Below are positions 12,795 to 26,784 of a stretch of 64,000 nt of DNA, piece after piece. The notes below the pieces were generated by a model. That model saw only the letters and a program-made list of their open reading frames with translations, was not told where the DNA came from and did no database searches. Numbering within the stretch: position 1 is the first letter of the stretch; every line of letters starts with the position of its first letter. The DNA comes from Spongospora subterranea f. sp. subterranea (taxonomy: Eukaryota > Endomyxa: Phytomyxea > Phytomyxea > Plasmodiophorida). Location of the stretch: the NCBI GenBank assembly GCA_049724395.1, contig JAUGWO010000017.1:1-64000 (forward strand), written 5' to 3'. A program made the position numbers and the translations under genes.

Positions 12795-13160
12795 CTAATT
12801 TTGTTGAATTTTCGACTTAATCATACGCTGAATTTGAGCAAAATTCATCAAACGCGAAACGGGTTTGTCATCATCATTTACATGTTCAGATGAACCAACA
12901 GGCGGCGCAGGGCATCTATTGACGAATATTTCATTTGCCATGATCGGCGCGCCCATCGCCGTAGTGATTGCAGAAGCAACAAGACGTTGTCGGCAAAAAA
13001 ATCAGGTTCAGCTGATTTCAAGTAAATACGATGAGAACAAAAGGTTTTGATTATCGACCTGGAATCAGGAGTCCCTCATCGTCCCCTAATTCATGTCCAT
13101 CGCCATATTTCAACCCATGCTCTTTGAATCGCGCGAGCATTATTCATCAAATCAGAAAAC
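12795..13160 (-). CDS. Possible small minus-strand gene, tail-to-tail with the SPOC gene
   Basis: Two overlapping frames look coding on the minus strand. One reads MLARFKEHGLKYGDGHELGD, then after a donor at its end and an acceptor (ATCAG) continues EPDFFADNVLLLLQSLRRWA and ends LLVHLNM. The other ends FAQIQRMIKSKIQQN with its stop at 12795-12797, 52 bp from the stop of the SPOC gene. Which is real, or whether they are alternatives, cannot be told by eye. No family is recognised. Confidence 0.35.
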
Positions 13161-13257
13161 TAAACAGCGTCAAAAAAGATGTTCGACGATGTCGACAACA
13201 ACGGACACGGACTCAAATTCGGCTGACTTGATGTAATGAGGTAAATCAACAGTTTAA

Positions 13258-14823
13258 TTAAAGAAATTTTAAAGTTGGTGATTCGAGCAATAACAGATCC
13301 AACTGCTCGGGATGATCAACTGTGGACCGCGCCCTCCAAATCAAATGCTGTGCAGCTTTGACGTCCGTAATGCGCATCGCGACGGTTTGCCACAGTCGAG
13401 GGGAGACCCGTCCAAACCTACGTAACCCATTCTCCACCAGTTCCGGTACCACTGTAACCAGTTGTGGAGATGATATCACGTTGCACCACAGTGCAGGGTC
13501 TGTCGGTTCCTGTAACACGTTACAAGCGAAGGCCGCACAATCTGTAACCGTGATAGAGGCCGCGTTCCACATTGACACTGCAATCATCTTAAAGCGAAGC
13601 AGATCCGATTTCGTCCAGTTCAATTGGTGTAGTGCAATCGCAATGCTTTCCTCGAAAACCTCCGGAACCATAACGATGCATCGTAGATACTGTAACCAGA
13701 GGCTTAGGTCTCCAGGGAATGAAGTTACGGCAACACGATGGCAGTCAAGAACATCTGACAACGATTCCAGTGAGAGCGCAAACCTTCGCAGCATCAAACG
13801 AGCACGTAGAAGATGGAGTTTTGAGGATTTTGGCAGTGCCTCTAACGCTTCAGGTAGTCGTGTTTGACTATATGTGTTTAAGGCCATAAAAACAGATTCA
13901 TCACGAACTGGACACGACTGAACCACGGCAGCAAGCTGTGCAGGTCGATGGCGCTCGACCCATGAAACATATGAAGGCCATAATGAGGTACAACGTGCAA
14001 CGGCGTCCACAAACGGCGCAGGCGAATCATGGAATGTGGCCAAATAGTCAATACATTCCGCATCGTCACATGAAGCCAATGTCGAAACAACAGCGTCGCA
14101 CAAATCGGGTACATCTGCATCACGTAGCGAATCAAGAAATTTCGCTCGGAATTTCCAGTCGTCGGGAATGGCATCAATAGCTTTCTCAAACAGGAGTTTT
14201 GGTATGGCGCTATCTGCGGCAACTTGACCTATAACAGCTCGTCGTTGGCGAATATACTGTATTTCCATGCGAAAAAAACCCAGCCAGATCTCTCTGGATG
14301 TCGGCAACATTCGCAGAGCCCTTTGCATTATGATTCGCGCCGCATCCACATCCTCATTGACATCAAACTCCCACGACATCGCTCGAAGCCATATTCCTGC
14401 ACGAGATGAATGCAACTGCATGGCTCTTGTTAATGCCAACGATAAGGCACGATTACTGCCAATTCGTCGAGCGTAATCCAAGAACGCGCACCAAAGGCGA
14501 TAATCATTAAATTTATCGACCATTCGCCGATATAAAGCGTATTCACGTTTGCGGATTTGCGCGAGAATGACCGCAACAGGGACGGAAGCATCTAAATCGG
14601 TCTTGGCTAGGCGCTGTTCGATAAGAGCGTAGAGATTTGTTTCGAACTCAATCGCCTGAAGAAAGTCGGAACGGAGGGGATTGCGACGATGAATTTTATA
14701 TTCGAGCTGGCGGCGGCGAGCAATAATTGCGCGTTGTTCTGATGATGAAATAAGAGAAAGGCGTTGGAGATTATCGACTGACGACAGGTCATATTCCAGG
14801 ATACGCTCCACACGATCCGCCAT
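13258..14823 (-). CDS. UTP6: U3 snoRNA-associated protein 6 (UTP6)
   Basis: UTP6 is a HAT-repeat scaffold of the UTP-B module of the small-subunit processome, needed for early 18S rRNA processing in the nucleolus. A single uninterrupted exon encodes 521 residues. The ATG at 14823 (MADRVERILEYDL) was chosen over an upstream in-frame GTG because it matches the usual UTP6 beginning. The diagnostic N-terminal block follows, with IIARRRQLEYKIHRRNPLRSDFL, then FETNLYALIEQRL and HAT-type helices (YRLWCAFLDYARRIGSNRAL, WEFDVNEDVDAARIIMQRAL, MLPTSREIWLGFFRMEIQY). The C-terminal half is more diverged but keeps W...R spacing. Vertebrate UTP6 is about 600 residues, so this one is compact. It is intronless, unlike most neighbours. 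Confidence 0.88.
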   Translation of the reverse strand: MADRVERILEYDLSSVDNLQRLSLISSSEQRAIIARRRQLEYKIHRRNPLRSDFLQAIEFETNLYALIEQRLAKTDLDASVPVAVILAQIRKREYALYRRMVDKFNDYRLWCAFLDYARRIGSNRALSLALTRAMQLHSSRAGIWLRAMSWEFDVNEDVDAARIIMQRALRMLPTSREIWLGFFRMEIQYIRQRRAVIGQVAADSAIPKLLFEKAIDAIPDDWKFRAKFLDSLRDADVPDLCDAVVSTLASCDDAECIDYLATFHDSPAPFVDAVARCTSLWPSYVSWVERHRPAQLAAVVQSCPVRDESVFMALNTYSQTRLPEALEALPKSSKLHLLRARLMLRRFALSLESLSDVLDCHRVAVTSFPGDLSLWLQYLRCIVMVPEVFEESIAIALHQLNWTKSDLLRFKMIAVSMWNAASITVTDCAAFACNVLQEPTDPALWCNVISSPQLVTVVPELVENGLRRFGRVSPRLWQTVAMRITDVKAAQHLIWRARSTVDHPEQLDLLLLESPTLKFL

Positions 14824-14845
14824 AGAATCACAACAGCACCTGAAA

Positions 14846-15346
14846 ATGAAGGTTGCTCCTTCCCAGATCACTTGTCCGGTACGGACATTGGCGTCAGATT
14901 TTTCCGGAGTTTTCCTCGCAAAAAATCAAACTGGCCATTTGTCATATTTGTGGGCTCCCTCGCAGGGCTGTGGACGCCTTACGCGATCAGGCCGACCAGA
15001 TGTCAACTGTGTAGACGTTCCGTACAAACTTCAACGATATACGAGGATGCTGTCCTTGACTGGATTTATCGAAATGCCAACTTCGATGATGTGGCCCACC
15101 ATCCTCTATGATTCTGGTTTATCTACTGTAGACAGGTTACACCGTATGGGATGCCTGAACGACCAGGCCAAAATCTGGTCGTTGATTGTGCAGTCATTTG
15201 GACGAACTCAGCGCCTACAGGACTTGTGCCGCATTATCAAAGGCTGCACTACGATCAGGGTCCTCGATTACATAACTCACTGTCGTGAATTATTCCTCTT
15301 CCTCTCCAGAAATATATTATTCCAGGTCTTGTTCCACAGCCAATAA
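14846..15346 (+). CDS. Hypothetical protein, divergent from UTP6
   Basis: Two plus-strand frames compete here. One runs from ATG 14846 for 166 codons to 15346. The other runs from 14872 for 79 codons and has a hydrophobic stretch (NWPFVIFVGSLAGLWTPYAI) followed by CQLC, which looks like a small membrane protein. They may be joined by splicing. The position, 23 bp from the UTP6 start on the other strand, suggests a shared bidirectional promoter. No family is recognised. Confidence 0.35.
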   Translation: MKVAPSQITCPVRTLASDFSGVFLAKNQTGHLSYLWAPSQGCGRLTRSGRPDVNCVDVPYKLQRYTRMLSLTGFIEMPTSMMWPTILYDSGLSTVDRLHRMGCLNDQAKIWSLIVQSFGRTQRLQDLCRIIKGCTTIRVLDYITHCRELFLFLSRNILFQVLFHSQ

Positions 15347-16632
15347 TTCCGTCGGACGTGAATTGCAGATGGGATTATTCCGACCGGTAGCTCAGGAAGG
15401 GTGTACAATTGTTCCCATATTTTCTTCGCTGTGCTGATCACAGATCAAGAGATGTGTAAAGTTTCGCAAAGTCATTGTCTTGGCAACCACGGCGGTCTTA
15501 TTCTCTTTTGTTCTGCACTATAAAACTCCCACCAAGGACGTTGTAATCATATTATTGGATTCAATGGACCAGGATGACTCTAACGTATTTAAATGTAAAC
15601 TTGGGAGTGGCGCTGTCAACAAGAGAGGTCGGCTCTCAAACACCTGCTAACTACTCATTTCTACAACTCCTCTGTCACCTGTGTCAATTCCCGTCATGTT
15701 GCTGACGAATGGGAGCTGTTTAATTGTTGCAAGTCGCAACATCAAGAAGCGAAAACTCGGTGCAAATGACTCAATCCCCCAACGACGAATGTTTGTAAAC
15801 GTCTGTTCAGTATTTCTGGATTCCCGTTGTCTAAAAACCAGGCAGCGATTTCTTCTGGAAAATTTGGAGACGCAATTGTTCCTAAAAGCCCTTTTTGGGA
15901 TAACTTGTCTTGCCGATCAATGAATAAATTACGACTTATGCGGAAATATATTCGGTAAAGAGACAAACTTCAATTCTCCTTATTGTCACATTAAGGTTAG
16001 GATCTTATTGTCACATTAAGGTTAGGATGGTATTATTCCAAGGTGACAGCCAACAATCGTTTTTTCGGAACTCTTGACTGCGATCAGTCAAGTCAAGGAC
16101 TGCATTGTCGCAAACACATGTTCATTGAAGCCTTCTGCAATGTTATTGCGTCATAAACAATCCATTCAGGCGGGGAAGTCTGACCACGAAAGTTAAATCA
16201 GGCAACCCCCATGCCGGGTACATGTAAATCGAGAGAGACCCCCCAAAATGCTGTGAACACCAAGGGAATCGAACTCGCAGACTAATGCCTGTTGGATACC
16301 ATGGACAACGTCAGACAACATTGATCAACCCCACTTTCTTCATTAGCAAGAACCGTTTTACAGAATGAATACAACTTCTTTCCATGATCTCAAATCTCTA
16401 TTGAAGTTACTTGGCAGTTGCAATCGAGAACTAAAGTCGTGATTCATGACTTTTCAAATCTCACGATTTTCAATTATCAATCGAATTTACGATGGGGTGT
16501 GTCAACATTTTCCCAGAATCAATCATTTCGCTCTTGTTGAGACCTTGTTTCAATGGTCATTTTATGCTTTCACGCCGGAGTAAGGCATCGAAATCAGCCA
16601 AGGAGATAATTAAGTAAAAGTGAGTAGAGGTT
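15347..16632. other. Gap with no supported gene
   Basis: Only short frames are present, on both strands at about 15680-15966, and I cannot support any of them. The stretch also contains a 25-bp direct duplication and a B-box-like motif on the minus strand at about 16262-16280. Confidence 0.35.
15979..16028. repeat. Perfect 25-bp tandem duplication
   Basis: Two identical 25-bp units, each containing TTGTCACATTAAGGTTAGG, stand head to tail. Too few copies are present to classify it. Confidence 0.85.
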
Positions 16633-17992
<1,360 letters not shown>

Positions 17993-17998
17993 CTATGT

Positions 17999-18576
<578 letters not shown>

Positions 18577-18739
18577 TTTTCCAAGCTAATGACCAAGAAA
18601 TGGCAATTCATTAACATTCAGGTTTACTCGTCCAAACATTCTGATCGATATGGCTGAAAGTGACAATCCTGTCGAGGGAATTACAATTAATGTGACAGAC
18701 CAAATACTGGGTTAAAGTAAAGTGCAACCGCCGGGACAT

Positions 18740-19078
18740 CTATTCACATTCTTTGCGTGCGTTATCTAGTGTATTTCTCGAAAGCCAACGCTTCAGTTTT
18801 ACGAACGTTTCTGCGATAATCAACGACGCAATGAGAACTGGAAGTGCAATGAAATCAGCATTTTGCACAAAAATCGGCAAAAGTACAACAAAGCATGCAT
18901 GACACACAGGAAGATGAATGTTAGCAATGTAAAGCGCATAGCGACCTTCTGAGAATGACAAGGCATATACGGGATCACGCAACTATTTTTAATTGTCGTT
19001 TGGCAGCGTCAACCTTGCAACAACCAACAGTTCGATTAAAAACAAATCTGAGAAGGCAACTTTGGTAAAAGTCCTCAT
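18740..19078 (-). CDS. Small membrane protein, unrecognised
   Basis: An ATG at 19078 begins MRTFTKVAFSDLFLIELL. A splice at a GTTGTT donor to an acceptor AAATAG near 18983 keeps phase and continues LRDPVYALSFSEGRYALYIA to a stop at 18740, about 98 residues. Two hydrophobic segments (CHACFVVLLPIFV and ALPVLIASLIIAETFV) are followed by a basic tail (KLKRWLSRN). The gene sits between the glycosyltransferase and the kinesin on the same strand. Its function is unknown. Confidence 0.4.
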
Positions 19079-19321
19079 CGTGAATGAGATTGCAATGAAA
19101 ATCGAGTATTTCAATGCAACTCTTCATAGTTTCTAACTTTCTGAATGGTGTTGTGTAAAGGGTCTTGAAAAAATATCATTGACGAATTTGGGGGACTAAA
19201 CAGCAAGCAAAGGACAACAGAACGACTACCTAGATTTTTGATGACCCTAATTAAAGTTGGAACGTGCAATGTGTAAGGATGGTTAAAGATTGTAGATATA
19301 AATACTGGATCGCTATTTGCA

Positions 19322-22074
19322 TTAAAGACGGGATGTAGATCTGACCCTAGATCTGTTGGCGGCAGGAAGCTTCTGAACAGGGCGGCCTCTTTGGATGCCC
19401 GACAACCCGGACCCGAACCGCAGACTGGCTATAGTTTGCACGGTGTCTCGAGGATCCGTTGACAATGTAATTAAAAAAAGAGTCTTGGAACGCCCTCCAA
19501 GTGCATCCGACATCAAATGCGTCAGTTTGGTGTCGCGATATGGAATATACTTCGCCGAAGTTGCTAGTGCCTAGAAACAAGAATTAAGATTTCAACACAA
19601 ATCCCATTGAACCGATAAACAGGCGGAGAGTCAACAATAGGCAGGAACAACAGGTTCACAAGCTAATTGAAAAAACAAAAACAGTGCGGTTAAAATCCAG
19701 AGCTACTGACGACTTTGCCAAAGAAATTGACTGACAAAAGCACGGCAAAAGGCAACACGATAAAAAAACTATTCACCTGAACACATGTCCCAAGACTTGA
19801 TAGGCTCCGGTTAATGTGAACAGTTTCCTTTACTTGATCAGGATGATCTGTTTGAATTGCATTCACTCGTTCGCTTCCTGCCAAATCAATGAACGACAGG
19901 CATGACGAACTTCCCTCCGTGCCGGTTCCAGAAGGTTCACCAAGGTCCAACCAAACTTGCATCACACAGTGACTACGTGATGATCTCTCCTAAAGACGGC
20001 ACGAATGAGCCTCACGGAACAACTGAAAATTCAGTTATGAAAAATAATGGCAAACGCCAGGCTTATGCTTTTGCTCAAAACTTCAAAATAATGATTCCTC
20101 AATATAAACCAGTGAAACAACATGACTAAAAACAGGATTCAGATCTGAAGCAATCAAGTCGAGTAAGACACAACACGCATCTGACATTGAATTGCGTTTC
20201 CCGGAAAGAGCGGTTATCTTGTGCTTCTTTCATCAAACATCGTAAATGATTCGCATCGACAACAGGTCGTTTTTGGAGGTTTCGGCACTGAACAATATCT
20301 GTTTTCAAAAATAATCAGTTTGGAGATATGCGTAAGATCGTGCATTAAAATGTTGGCAACTGGATCGAACCATCGTGATTTGCAACATAAATCAGAAACC
20401 AAGCATAAATTATTATTAATCATAAAATTACTTGCGTCGCAACGAAGTTCTACTTTCGCAGAGGGATCAAACAGGTCCACAAGAGTGTCGTTGTAAATTT
20501 CGAGGTATGTTAAGCTGATTCGAAATTCCTAAGCAGGCATACGTTGAATGCAACTGAATGAGCGGAGAAAGAAATCGAGTGAAGAAACGTTGGAACCATA
20601 CATGGTTCTTTATGCACGCCAATCTTTTCGATTCGGCGAAAATAGCATCAGCCGAACGGAAGACGATGCCGGGTGCGGTTTGAGACTCTGGGCCAACGAG
20701 TGTGAACCTGAGATACCATTAATGCAAGTACACGGAACAGCAACAAATTAGTTACGTTTTGCCAGAATTTGTAGCACCATAGGCAAATATGTTTACGTTG
20801 AATCCATCACAGGCACTCTGGATTAAAGGAAGGACGACATCAAATACGTCTTCTTGAGAAGCATCACGATGAAACACATGATCAAATCGAAACCTTGGAG
20901 ACCAAGTCACAAAAAATTGGATCGCCATTGAAAACCCCACCGATGCGTTTTGTTTAGCCCATCCACAACCACTTCCTGACGACCGTCAGATAAAGGAACG
21001 ATAGTGGGACCTGCACAGCCAATATCGTTAAAAATCAGAAGCGGCGTTGAAATGTTAAGTGGGACATACCGGAATCATTGCAGGTTCCTGGGCGAAGCCG
21101 CGCCATAATTCTTATTGAACCTCGCAGATCCTGAACTTGCTCATGCAAAGTGCGACGAACCAGCTCATGCTTGGCAAACTCCTCATGCATTGCCGCCAGC
21201 TGGGTTTCCAGGGAGCAGACATGTGAATGCAGCGACACCTACAAAACTAAGTCAACCAAACACAGATATAAAAACAAGACTAACAGACCTCTCTTGCGTC
21301 ACCATGCACTTGGCATAGATAAAGTCGCCAGGCATTAAAACAGCGCAGTAGAAGATAATGCTTTTGTTGTTTGCGCAACGCAGAATAACATAACCACAGG
21401 CGAAAGCAATACAAAGCTACTGCTCGGTTTGTGTGACTTTTAGATCGTCCAGCCGGTGAGTCCAATGACGTTTTCTTCAAAGTCGATTCAAGGTGCTAAT
21501 GGGGAAATCACGCTCACCAAATCATTTGTGAAGCCACAAAAAAACAGTAATACCAGAAACAATTTGAAAAACAATCAGGTGGCGTAATGTAAAGGAGCCA
21601 CATATGGTAACTGGTGATGAACTTCGTGAGAGATATACACCAATATTGATTAACAAATGCAAATTACGAACATGGCAAATATTGGGACGTACTGCGACGT
21701 TGATGTCTGACTTGACAGCAATGGGGATATTAATGATGTTCTCCTTATCCGCCAAAGCTAATCGCGCTCGACGTTGCTTCAGCGTAGTGGTGGTCTTGGA
21801 CTTTCTACGGATTTATTTTAAAAAAACCAAACGCAAATACTACGAACACTAACATGACAACATTGCCATTATCTTGTCGTCGATCCAACGAGCGACCTGA
21901 CTTGCTAGATGCAGCGGGGCAATTCTTTTTGGACCTCATCCAGAGCGATAGGGCCTGGCGCCGGGTTAAGGGTGCGTCAACACCAGCGTGAAATGCTGCC
22001 AAAACGTCACCATGTCCAACTCGGAGAAGCGTTCTTCGTCGCCCGTCCGGGCTAAAGGCAGCGAAATCGACCAT
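19322..22074 (-). CDS. Kinesin-14 (C-terminal motor)
   Basis: This is a minus-end-type kinesin with the motor at the C-terminus. It has about ten exons, starting at ATG 22074 ([17 protein letters not shown]). The neck helix leads into the motor as [14 protein letters not shown], the placement that defines kinesin-14. Motor motifs are the P-loop GATNSGKT (usual GQTGSGKT), SSRSH (switch I), DLAGSE (switch II), [10 protein letters not shown], and a final block [19 protein letters not shown] ending before the TAA at 19322. The stalk is short. It contains a Trp/Leu-rich helix ([20 protein letters not shown]) that resembles Sfi1-type centrin-binding repeats. Some internal exon edges, about 20100-20750, were not settled. 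The family assignment is secure; the paralogue is not. Confidence 0.87.
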
Positions 22075-22827
22075 TGCACAATCGTTATCCTAAATAACAG
22101 CACAATTTGACCTGTAATTTAATGACAGTGGTATGAGGGGTTGCGCAGGTGTCGTCACTCAGTGATTATTTTTGGTTTCCGCGCGCTAATTGCCACCGAC
22201 AAACATTTTGATTTCCTCAGCGACAGTCTCGCGTTCCTGAGTTTCTTTTCGTATTTAGAACGTTTCAAATAATTTCCTGATCATCACCCTCAACTGTTTG
22301 GTTATCCGGGTTCTAACGACCGCATTTTTTTCGGTGCCTCAATTTTGGCCGTCATCGAGAAGACGTATTTTGTCAACGGTTGACAAAAATCAGTGAGCGC
22401 ATGCATACCGGATCAGAACCAAGTGTAATACTCATACGATCAAGCTGCCCAACCTTATATTCTGACTTAGCTTGCCCCATACATGATGCCCCACATCAAC
22501 CAGAGTTAAATATTTTGGTCAAGTCGGCGAAACAGAATAGTTGGGGAATATTCTCCTCTGAATGCAGATCAAGAGGAGCAAAAGGAGTTTCAGATTCACA
22601 CTTAAACGTAATTGCTGTATGTCGTGTGGAAGCAGATATGGAGCCCACTTGGGGTGTTGGTCCCCGGATAAAATTAGCTCGGGGTCAACTGTGAGCTGGT
22701 CAAGGTTGATGTCACTGCTGTATCTTGACAGGACGGTGCACAGTCGACCCCAATGGTCCAGTAGGCGCAGCTTAACGTGACCGTCAAAGCGTTTTCGTTA
22801 TTTAATTGGTTTTGTTTGTCAAGGAAC
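22075..22827. other. Intergenic region between divergent kinesin and PRODH genes
   Basis: This is a head-to-head promoter region. A 104-codon plus-strand frame at 22380-22694 has no recognisable features and is not supported as a gene. Confidence 0.4.
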
Positions 22828-25578
22828 ATGATAATCCGTTTTGAATGTTTACTCCCCTACCGGGGACCTCATCCTCTGCATCGGTTGTTTTCCACCGGGG
22901 TCATCCCTCAAAGTTCCGCATTCGCGGCAGTACCAACAACGGTCTTGCTCCGGTCCTACACGGTTCTTTGGCTATGCTCCCAGCGCTGGCTCACTTCACG
23001 TGCCATGAAAGCTCTTAAGATATCGGAAAGAATTGCTGGGCCTGCGTTGACCCATATGTTCCTGAGAAACACGGTATCGAACCTGTTCTGTTATGTCAGT
23101 TTTGTTCTCCCGTTCATTTAGTGTTTTCTTGATTGGGTTGTCGTCATTTATCGAAACCTCTTTGCTGATTGGAATTCCACAGCTTTTCAAGCAATTTGTG
23201 GCTGGTGAGTCAGCTGCTGATATCGGACCTACAATTGACAGATTGCGTGAACTCAATGTGGGCTGCATTCTCGATTACGCTGGTGATTCGAATCCCATCA
23301 TTTGCTGATCAATAACTGAATATTTCCGTATGAAGTTGAAGATGATCTAGATTCTGAACCGACTCATGTCGAATGGGATGCCAATATGGCTTCGTTTTGC
23401 GCCACCGTCCGGGCCGCACAGCAACATCAATCCATGATCGCCCTGAAGGTTGAATTTAGTGGTTCATCAAAGAACATCTTGGGACTTTGATTCCGCGTTA
23501 GGTAACCGCGTTAGGGAGTCCAGAACTTCTTGAGCACACTTCTAATATTCTAGCCAAAGTACTCAACATTTTTGCGAACTCACTGTTTTCTTGGGATTTG
23601 GACTTCACTTTGCACGTTTTTCAAATTTTTTAGTTCAAAAACGTACAATTTTCCAATTCTTCTACGAATTTCCTCTCCAACATATGATTCGCTGCGTCGA
23701 GTTTTCTTTATCACTTCCAGTGACATATTTTGTTTCCAGGTTCATTCCATGTATCGTTCGTTTAACGTCTCTAAAAATGGCGAAATGACACGTGCGGAGT
23801 TCATTAACGGTTGTGAGCGTATTGGTGTCGATATCAACAAACCTGGATTCAACATTAATACTTTATTCAACCGGTGCGACGGTGTCCATAGACTGATCAA
23901 ACTTTTCGATTTATATCCTTAGGTTTGATCGCGAAAAAACAAACACTATCAACTTCCTCGATTGGATTCTGTATCTCACACCGGAGAAGCTTCATACCAG
24001 ATCCGAAACGTATGTTGTTCTACACTGTTTAGAGTATTGTTTTTCCCTCAGCGAAAATTGGTGCACGCAATCATTGTTTGTGAGGTTCACATTCGATTTT
24101 AGTAATTCAACTGGGCTCTTTCATCTCCGATGATTCCCTTCTTCCCGTTTACAAGATCATAGCAATCATTAAATCTACTAGGGTGTTGCCTCATCTGGAT
24201 GAAGCGCAACGAGCTGAGTTGGAAAAACTGGTGTTCCGTCTAGAAACAATAATCGATGACGCAGCGGCTGCTGATGTCCATGTCCTTGTCGATGCCGAAC
24301 ACGTAGTTCATATTGGCATGGATTGTCTAATATTCTGACGCTTTTTAATATCTATTCAGACCTATTTCCAAAACGCCATCGATCATATCGTTACTAACCT
24401 TCAGGTTGGATCTCTTGTTCTTCAACATTACCGGTCGTTTCCAACGTAATTTTGCGTGGTTCAAGTTTTGTTCTCACCAATTGATTGTTCCCCAAAACCT
24501 TCACAAGCTGATATATTCATGCTTTGTATAGCGGAAGTACAATACTGGCGGTCGAAGCATAGTTTCGGGGACCTACCAGGCCTATCGACGTGACACAGCG
24601 GAACGCCTTAAGGTCGATATCAGTCGAGCTCAGCGAGAAGGTCGGTGGAACCCTAGGAAACAAATTGTCACCAATCAAATTCGTTCTTACTTCTTCCTTT
24701 TTCATAATTAATTTCGACGTTTTTTTGCGAATTTGACGTTGCGACCGTTTAACAATGTTGGTAGCAAGTTGCTGTTGGTTTTATAGAGTCCAACAAGGTG
24801 CCCTGAACGTTCACGTTAGGCTTTCGTTTCTCTGCTAAACTGGTTCGCGGAGCCTATATGACAGAAGAGCGTGCACGAGCGGCTGCCGAAGGATATCCGG
24901 ACCCGATCAACCCTGATGTCAATTCCACTACTGCTCAGCTTACTGAATGCGTTCAGATATTCTTGAGAGTACAAGTATTGAGTCACAACGATGCTATCGT
25001 TAACATTGCTGTTTCAGTTCTCAAAGAATGCAGATCTCATGTTTGCCTCACATAACGCCGATTCTATCGAATACGTAACAGGTAAAATGGTATGTAATCT
25101 TCTCGTTTTTCGGATTTGCCCACAGATTGCTCTAGTAAATTTTGCTTCTTTTTTTATTGTTTTCCCCTTGATGTTTCAGTTGAACTTCCATTGTAAAACA
25201 TGTTGTTTGTTTTTCGATAATGGTCGCGTCTTTCATTGCCATTTTTACAGGCAAAACATGACATTGCTCCTGATCGTGTCAAGTTTGCTCAGCTGCTGGG
25301 AATGGCTGATCATGTCACTAACACTCTATCAGCCAGTGGTTATCGGACTTTCAAATGTAGGATTGATTTGTTATAATTTGGTGTTGTCCCGGTTTTGGTT
25401 TTAATTTGTGTGTTTCCCAGATGTCCCGTTCGGTCCTATAGGGAAAGTCGTTCCATATCTGCTGCGACGCGCCGAGGAGAATTCTGTCGTCAACACAGGC
25501 ACCACAAAGGAGCGACGCCTCATGCTTCAAGAGCTTAAATCGCGATTTTTGGCGATGTTTTCCAATCGGAAGTCATGA
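22828..25578 (+). CDS. PRODH: Proline dehydrogenase, mitochondrial, with EF-hand insert
   Basis: This FAD enzyme oxidises proline to pyrroline-5-carboxylate at the inner mitochondrial membrane. Thirteen or so exons were traced: 22828-23073, 23183-23282, 23336-23448, 23502-23615, 23740-23873, 23923-24009, about 24107-24302, 24360-24404, 24532-24640, 24820-24968, 25018-25089, 25251-25356 and 25421-25578. All junctions fit in phase except the one near 24010-24107, which I could not settle. The start MIIRFECLLPYRGPHPLHR is basic, as in a transit peptide. Barrel motifs are LDYAVEDD, DAEHTYFQNAID, TYQAYRRDT, KLVRGAYMTEERA, FASHNADSIEYV, LLGMADHVTNTL and YVPFGPIGKVVPYLLRRAEE. Between them lies an EF-hand pair (loops NVSKNGEMTRAE and DREKTNTINFLD). 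Eukaryotic relatives with such an insert are recalled, not checked. Confidence 0.92.
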
Positions 25579-26784
25579 TTCGAAAAGAAATGGCGGAAAG
25601 TTCTAAAACCTTTCAGGTTGTGATGCGACGGGTTAAAAAAAATATGCTTTTCGCATCAATTATCGCAAATAGCATATTCCATTTGAAGATTCATTTTCCT
25701 CATTGCATAAAAGTGTTTTTTCAGTGGGCTTTTATAACCGTGTACTCATATTCAACATGTTTCCACGAATTCACAGCATATTATGGCAAACTTCGTCGGC
25801 AGTTACAAGTGCATGGCTCTGAAATCTGTCTGTAGAACCTGAATTTTTGTCGCTTTGCCCAATATCGAGCTTCCAATATTGGAGGGGATGTCGCCTCGTC
25901 AATGTCATCATATGTAGAACCACATTAGCTGAAACCGTTTTACTAAAAAAATCTATTTTTTTAAGTGTTTGCCATTCTCCGTAGTCCCATCAATATAATC
26001 CTCCTCTGAAATCGAATTATTTCTATGCGGATGTCGTTCCTATCGGGATATAGCTATGGCGAAGTGGCCAGGAAATGCGACAGATATGAATACGCGGCCG
26101 AGGTTATATGGTGTACGGTTGATGACCACTGACAATGAAGTGTTTTACGTTTGAAGTCCCATTGAAATTACTTCGATCCACAAAAAAACGCAAAACGCCT
26201 ATCAATACCGCTTCAAACAAGAATGGCTGCCCTAGCTGTATAAGTTTTAACGTCGATCAACAATACAGAAACAATGTCGTTTGCCAAACAAAAATGACCT
26301 CCACAAACGAGTTTGATTGCATCGTTAGACCAATCCAGAAGTTTCATCAAGCAAATTTGAAACTGAATCTGAAACCCGTTATGCAAACTCCAAATCCAAA
26401 TAAAGATAATAGATATATCATCCAGCAGCTATCTGGGCACTAATTCTCCATCATGTGTATTTACATGGAATGTTCATAGCATTATTGTTGCAGCACGAAG
26501 CAGAAAAACAAAAAGCATCCCCCCATATAGATTGCTAACCTGAATATCATCATTGTGTACGTTGATAATTGCCCCATCGCTCTCAATGATTATCCATTGT
26601 GGGGATCGCCTCAGAAATTTGATCAACGAGATCCCCCGTTTTTCTCATATCAACACACAAATTCGCCAACAATTTACGGCGTCCAGACAAGTTACGCGGC
26701 GATTGAACCTGCTTACCGAAATTCAAGCCTAGATCGTTTTTTGCTTCTTGCCTTTCATTTTTGAATCTTTGTACAAACCACGGG
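25579..26784. other. Gap with weak open frames only
   Basis: Frames such as 26135-26443 (plus) and 26583-26882 (minus) have no recognised domain. They may include upstream exons of the gene that starts at 26785, but no splice could be supported. Confidence 0.3.

Noticed and set aside
16255-16335. A tRNA gene on the minus strand
   Set aside because: A T-arm-like motif is present, but no acceptor stem or anticodon arm pairs with it.
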